DNA from: Schistocephalus solidus
Lineage: Eukaryota > Platyhelminthes > Cestoda > Diphyllobothriidea > Diphyllobothriidae
Reading direction: 5' to 3'
Assembly: GCA_017591395.1 (NCBI GenBank)
Contig: WEDG01000203.1
Location: 1 to 64,000 of the forward strand
Length of the DNA: 64,000 bases
Shown: positions 59,170 to 64,000 of the stretch, piece by piece
Layout: each line of letters opens with the position of its first letter
How positions within the stretch are numbered: the stretch's first letter is position 1
The notes under the pieces: generated by a model
Told to the model about the DNA's origin: nothing
Database searches by the model: none
What the model saw: the letters and a program-made list of their open reading frames with translations, nothing else
Position numbers and translations under genes: made by a program

Positions 59170-61600
59170 AAATCATACGGTTCTGATCATCGTCAGAGGA
59201 ATGATAGCCACGCATCTAATGCGTGCGGCTAAATTGGTGGGTTTTAGGCCACGGTCAATTGCAGCGCCTGTATAAAGTTCTTTTGAGCGCAGAGGACCGG
59301 TTTGCGTAACCTGATTGCAGCTGCTTCTACCGTAGCCAACAGATACTTTCCCAGGAATTTTCCATAGGTTTAGTTGACCTTGTACATTACCCGGAAGGCC
59401 TCTTCGGCATCTACGCGATTGTCTATGTCTACCAAATGCGTGAGGATACAGCTGGATATGTCCTTTATCAGCCCATTTTCTAACCATACTGGAAGGTGTT
59501 CTTGTACTCTTTTAGACAAATGCCGTCTAGTGCAATCCAAAATACTCTAAACTAATGGAGCAGGTTAAAGAAAAAATGCACACTAGTGTGGTCTGGGGTT
59601 GGCAGTTTGTCCTTGCGCCTCCATATAGGATGGCGGTAGCTGTAGAGGTGTTAATACAGCTTGGCTTATGTGCATTCGTAAGAGTTCACTAGCTGCGTCC
59701 CCTTGAAATGGGACCTTGATGAATAGTTGTTTCTTGCTTGTGGTTAGCAGCAGCGGCTTTGGTCTTTTTCGGTTATATTATTAGCAATAAAGCAATCTGG
59801 ATAACTATTCTGTCGAAAACTGCTTTCTACAACCTTCAGCTCTTTCATCAACGCTATCGACCGAGCAGATCATTTTCGACCTTTGCGTCAGACAGGCAAC
59901 TAAATTACGCGACAATTTCAGCGGAAAAAATCCCTGGAGTGGGTATATTGTCCGGACCATGATTTCTTACGATAGACACGACGTGACTTTCTCCCTTCAG
60001 GCCTTCTACTCAGAAGTACCTCCAGGAAATGGAGCAATCTGGTTTGCTCCCCTTCTAGTGTAAAGTTCATTTATGGGTGCACCTGATTTATGGCATCCAT
60101 TACAGCTTAAATGTCCGCTTGTTCAGATGCAACCACAAAGATATTATCCTCGTAGCGCCCATCTGTGGACGAAGCTGTAAAGCTTCCAGCTTGCACATAA
60201 AAATATTCGTCAGTATTGGGCCAAGGGGTGAGCCCATGTCTGTACAATTTATTGTCAAATAGGAAATGCACGTTCAAGTAACATCTTAGTAACAGTTCCT
60301 TGAGCGCATTCACTTGTATCCTTTTATCTTGTTGATTGGAAGTAATCAATACACAGATGTAGATGACTGGCACATTCGTTAAAAATAGGGGAGACATCCA
60401 ATGAAAACATCGCCATGCCGTTCATGTCAAGGTCTTTCATGCCTTCAAGGAACTCAAAGGTATCTGTGTAGCTATGTGGCGACAGCTGATCATGCCTGGG
60501 CTTAAGTCTGTCCACAAACAATTTTTCTATCGTATATTGCAGTGAGTTCCTCATATCTAGGATGGGTATGCCATCTTTGTGGATCTTTTGTAAGCCACAC
60601 AATCGAGGTACATGCGTGCCGACGGGGTGGAGGCGCTCTAGGTTATGTTTCTTTATCAGACCTTCCGTTTTGCAGTCTTTTCAAACAGTCAGTCCGTTGT
60701 GTTTCTAACTCATCAATCCGATCTTTCTCCTTTTATGTCTTTCTAAACTTTCCTTATCCGACAGAATTGATTGTAGTTTCTCTCCATGTAGAAAACGCCC
60801 ATTCCCTTCTCAGGCCTCGTTATGAGGACCTCTATGTTATGCCGGTGATCGTTTAATTTCTCTATGTGCTACTTTGTTAGCTAGCCTCGAAATTTCAGGC
60901 TACAAATCAAATACTGATAAGAACAGTTCACTAACACAGACTTTAGGTGTTGTACGCTGTTTGTCGAAGCTGGCTGAAAGTCGTCTATTTGATTTAGGAG
61001 GTTGTTAAACTGTGTCTATTTGTCTGTGTTTTCTGACGCGGGCAACAAACCTAAGGACCAAGTGGTAAAGGCTTCGATCGACGTTTTATCAAGAAATATA
61101 GACCGATGATTGTGTACGCACCAACTTGCATCTTCTGGGAGCTTCAGTCGTGGTCTGCCTTCGTGAACACTCCGAATCAGAGAAGCTATCTTTATTTCTT
61201 CGCATTTTGCCGCAATGGACAGCACATATCGTTAAAATTCCATTCTCTCATCTTTGTCCAGGTTGTCAAGTATGGCCGCACGTTGGCATATGTGAAATTT
61301 TAGTTCTTCAACTTTTAAATTGGTGCTTTCCAGGTCATTTTCGGCATACCTTCTCAAGATATCGCAGGTGATAACCAAAGGATTCCTTCGCAATACTCTC
61401 CAGTAGAAGTTCAGGTACTAATTTTCCCTCATCACATTTCCCAATAAATCTGGCCCATACTTTCACCTCCACAAGTTCGGTGTTTATAATTAGGTCAACA
61501 TTGAGCAACTTAAACACCGCGGGATCTTTGAAATGTTTTAGAGTAGCGAAAATTTCAATGTACAATTTCAAAGACAACTTATCAAGCATAGGTTAGCCTT
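59170..61600 (-). mobile_element. Penelope-like retroelement (RT plus GIY-YIG), degenerate
   Basis: The minus strand carries a Penelope-like element in order: N-terminal region (61,589-61,016), VLITRPEKGMGVFYMERNYN at about 60,835-60,775 (the family RPDKG motif), GLQKIHKDGIPILDMRNSLQ with FSLDVSPIF (RT motif A) in 60,602-60,324, and FLFDNKLYRH. After a frameshift MGSPLGPILTNIFM follows at about 60,230, then YEDNIFVV in place of YVDD. Further down are VLLSRRPEGRKSRRVYRKKS (about 60,030-59,970), a GIY-YIG-region remnant (LDCTRRHLSKRVQEHLPVWL, about 59,530-59,475) and a C-terminal LLATVEAAAIRLRKPVLCAQ (about 59,340-59,285). Penelope elements move by target-primed reverse transcription with a GIY-YIG nuclease. 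Frameshifts and the altered YVDD show this copy is dead. Confidence 0.85.
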
Positions 61601-61689
61601 CAAAATATCCTCGTTTGGCCGTGAAATTTATAGCCCTGTTTAATTAAGTCGAAGATTCGGGTAAAAAGAACGCTTGACACTTTATAGCC

Positions 61690-64000
61690 CCCAATGCATG
61701 CCGTACTCATCTCTGTTCAAGAGCTTGTTGGGCCCATAGGTTAAATCCGAAGTGAAAACAAATAAGCATAACCAAGTTCAAAATATCTGAACACAATTAC
61801 AACCAAGTTAATATTACAAATCAATACCCACAGGTAGACGTGCCCACACACCCGGTTAGACCATTTATAGACAATGGCACGTCGCAATCAATGCCACCCG
61901 GTTCAAATCCATGTCCAGAAATCCTGGCTGTCCGGCCACGATAAATATATCAGAACCAATCATTGTCCTCCACCATGAATACCTTCAGAGCCGCCTATTG
62001 CGCGTCGTTCTTGTTGCTGTTCGACAGCTTTTGGGGCTCCCGAGGTTGAACCGAAATCGGAAACTAAACGACCTTATCTAGTTTTCGGTTTATTAGCAAA
62101 ATTACAACGTAGTTAAATTTCTGCTAAATCCTAACAGCAAAATGGCCAGCGACTCCAGAATAGACCGCTCTTGACATATACAAATGCTGGTCAAATAACT
62201 CTGGTTCGAATCCATGACCAGAAATCCTGGCTGTCCAGCCACGTCAAATATAGCAGAAGTGTTAATTGAACTTCACCATGACTCACTTCGTGGTCACTCA
62301 TAGTATGTCGTACTTGTGTATGTGCGACAGATTGCGGGTCTTCTAGGATGAATGGGAAGTCCGAACTTAAGGAGCGTTACTCAGTTTCCAACCAATCAAC
62401 ACAACTTACAACGCAGTTAATGTTCACAATCATTACTGACAGTAAACATGCCCACGACTCCCAAGTTAGACCCTTCTTGAAAATGACAATCGACCATTCA
62501 TTTAATCTGTCTCAAATCCATGTCAAGCAATTCTGGCTGTCCGGGCAAGACAAATTTATCAGAACCGTTCATTGTCCTCCACCATGACTTTCTTCAGAGC
62601 CGCATATTGCGCATCGTTCTTATTGCTGTGCGACAGCTTGTAAGGGGTCCGTAGGTTGAATCCAAAGTGGAAAATAAACAAGATTATCCCAGTTCCATGT
62701 TTATGAGCACAATTATGACCTATATAATTAAGCCTATAGATCTTAACAGGTAAGTGACTCGCGACTCCAGTTAAGACCGTTCTTGACCTTGACGATTGGT
62801 CATCAACGAGCACTAATGCAGATCCATGGCCAGAAATAGTGGCTGTCCGGTCACGAATAATATATCAGAAACGGTCATTGTGATCCAACTTGACTAAATT
62901 CATGGCCAACAGTGCAATGAATCCAAAGTCCAAACAAATGAACATTTCCTTGTTCTAAACATCCAAAAAAATAACAACCTGGTAAATATAAAAAATCAAT
63001 ACTGACAGTAAACACAACCACGACTCCAGGTTATAATGTTCTTGAAAATGACACTCGACCATTCATGTAATCTGTCACGAATCCAAGTCCAGCAATTTTG
63101 GCTGTCCAGCAATGTCTAATATATCAGAAGCGGTCATTGTCCCCTACGTAAATTCATTTCAGAGCCACCAAGTGCATGTCTTACAGATCATTGTGCGACA
63201 AATTGGGGCGACCGCTAGGTTAAATCCGCAGGGGAAACTAAACGAGCTTATCACAGTTTCCTGTTTATCAAAAAATTACAACGCAGTTATTTTGCAAAGT
63301 AATCCTATTAAACAGTGGCCCGCGACTCCAGTTAAGACCGTTCTAGTCAGTTACGCTTGGTGACAAACGACCTCTGGTTTGAATCCCTGACCTGAAATCT
63401 TGGCTGTTTAACCATGACTAATATATCACAAACGGTCATTGTCCTCAACCTTGACTCTATTCCGAGCCCTCTATCATCTGTTGTACTGTTCACTCTTTAT
63501 CAGAATGAAGGGCTCCCTAGGTTGAATCGGAATTGGTAAGTAAACGAGCTTATCTTGTTTTCCCATTTATCAATACAATTGCCACTTAGTAAATTTTCCT
63601 GGTAAATGCTAACAGCAAAAAGCCAGCAACTCCAGGTTAACCCGTTCTTGACATTGACGCATGCCGGTTAACTAGATTTGGTACAAATCCATGACCAGAA
63701 TTCCTGGCTGTACAGCCACGTCAATTATAGCAGAACCGTTCAATGTACTCCACCATGACTCATTTGAGCCACACATAGAAGGTCGTACCTGTGGCTGTGT
63801 GACAGCTCGCAAGTCCCATAGCATGAATGGGAAATCCAAACTGAAGGACATTTCCCAGTTCCCAAACAATCAACACAAATAACAACCCGGTTTATAATCA
63901 CAACCAATAATGACAGTAAACAAGCCTGCGAATCCAGGTTACAAATTTCGTGAAAATGAAGCTTGATGGCTCGTAAAATCTATATAGTTCAAATGTCCAG
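61690..64000. repeat. Satellite array, period about 303 bp, runs off the window
   Basis: At least seven monomers with a shared anchor (AATCCATGNCCAGAAATCCT then GGCTGTCCNGCCACG) begin near 61,906, 62,209, 62,515, 62,820, 63,080, 63,382 and 63,686, with an eighth starting near 63,990. Spacings are 303, 306, 305, 260, 302 and 304, so one monomer lacks about 45 bp. A partial monomer precedes the first. Other shared blocks are GCGACTCC, CATTGTCCTCCACCATGACT-like and GTTGAATCCGAA-like. Monomers are clearly diverged. The array starts within about 100 bp of the Penelope-like element. Confidence 0.9.

Noticed and set aside
61690..64000. CRISPR-like array
   Set aside because: The regular period is about 303 bp with diverged full-length monomers, not short identical repeats with unique spacers, and the genome is eukaryotic.

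Overview
This is a 64 kb piece of a eukaryotic nuclear genome. It is AT-rich, has spliced genes with some very short introns (33, 49 and 60 nt), and is dominated by decayed retroelements. The mix of CR1-type LINEs, RTE elements (one with a C2H2 zinc-finger tail), a Penelope-like element, tRNA-derived SINEs and tiny introns points to a parasitic flatworm, more likely a tapeworm than a fluke. That assignment is an inference from repeat types and was not tested by a search. No viral, bacterial, rRNA or CRISPR features were seen.

Layout. Positions 1-21,625 are a graveyard of non-LTR retrotransposons, mostly on the minus strand: a truncated copy (1-1,075), a copy interrupted by an antisense insertion of its own family (3,000-4,246), a second family (4,247-6,270), a long copy with ORF1, endonuclease and RT remnants (6,290-10,620), another (11,150-14,760), loose fragments (14,840-17,180), and a plus-strand copy of the first family (18,430-21,625). 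Positions 23,900-26,000 hold host genes: the 3' end of an unrecognised spliced plus-strand gene (23,902-24,197) and a three-exon plus-strand gene for a LAMP-like type I membrane protein (24,562-25,937). From 31,883 to 55,044 three minus-strand exons with matching phases form a second predicted type I membrane glycoprotein. Its last intron is about 20.4 kb.

That intron holds most of the repeats in the middle of the window: a C2H2-bearing RTE fragment (33.7 kb), tRNA-derived SINEs including a head-to-head inverted pair (35.7-36.1 kb), an 85-bp hairpin with a possible hammerhead-like core (36.5 kb), a Tc1-like transposase remnant (43.4-43.8 kb) and a second RTE fragment (49.5-49.9 kb). Three dispersed repeats carrying degenerate CCTAA-rich, telomere-like stretches lie at 22.0, 29.2 and 44.6 kb.

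The right end has an RTE element (55,560-57,330), a Penelope-like element (59,170-61,600, minus) with RT and GIY-YIG remnants, and a satellite array with a period of about 303 bp from about 61,690 to the window end. Several of its monomers contain a tRNA-type B box. No mobile element here appears intact; all show stops or frameshifts. Exon boundaries were read by eye from splice consensus and phase, so gene models need transcript support.
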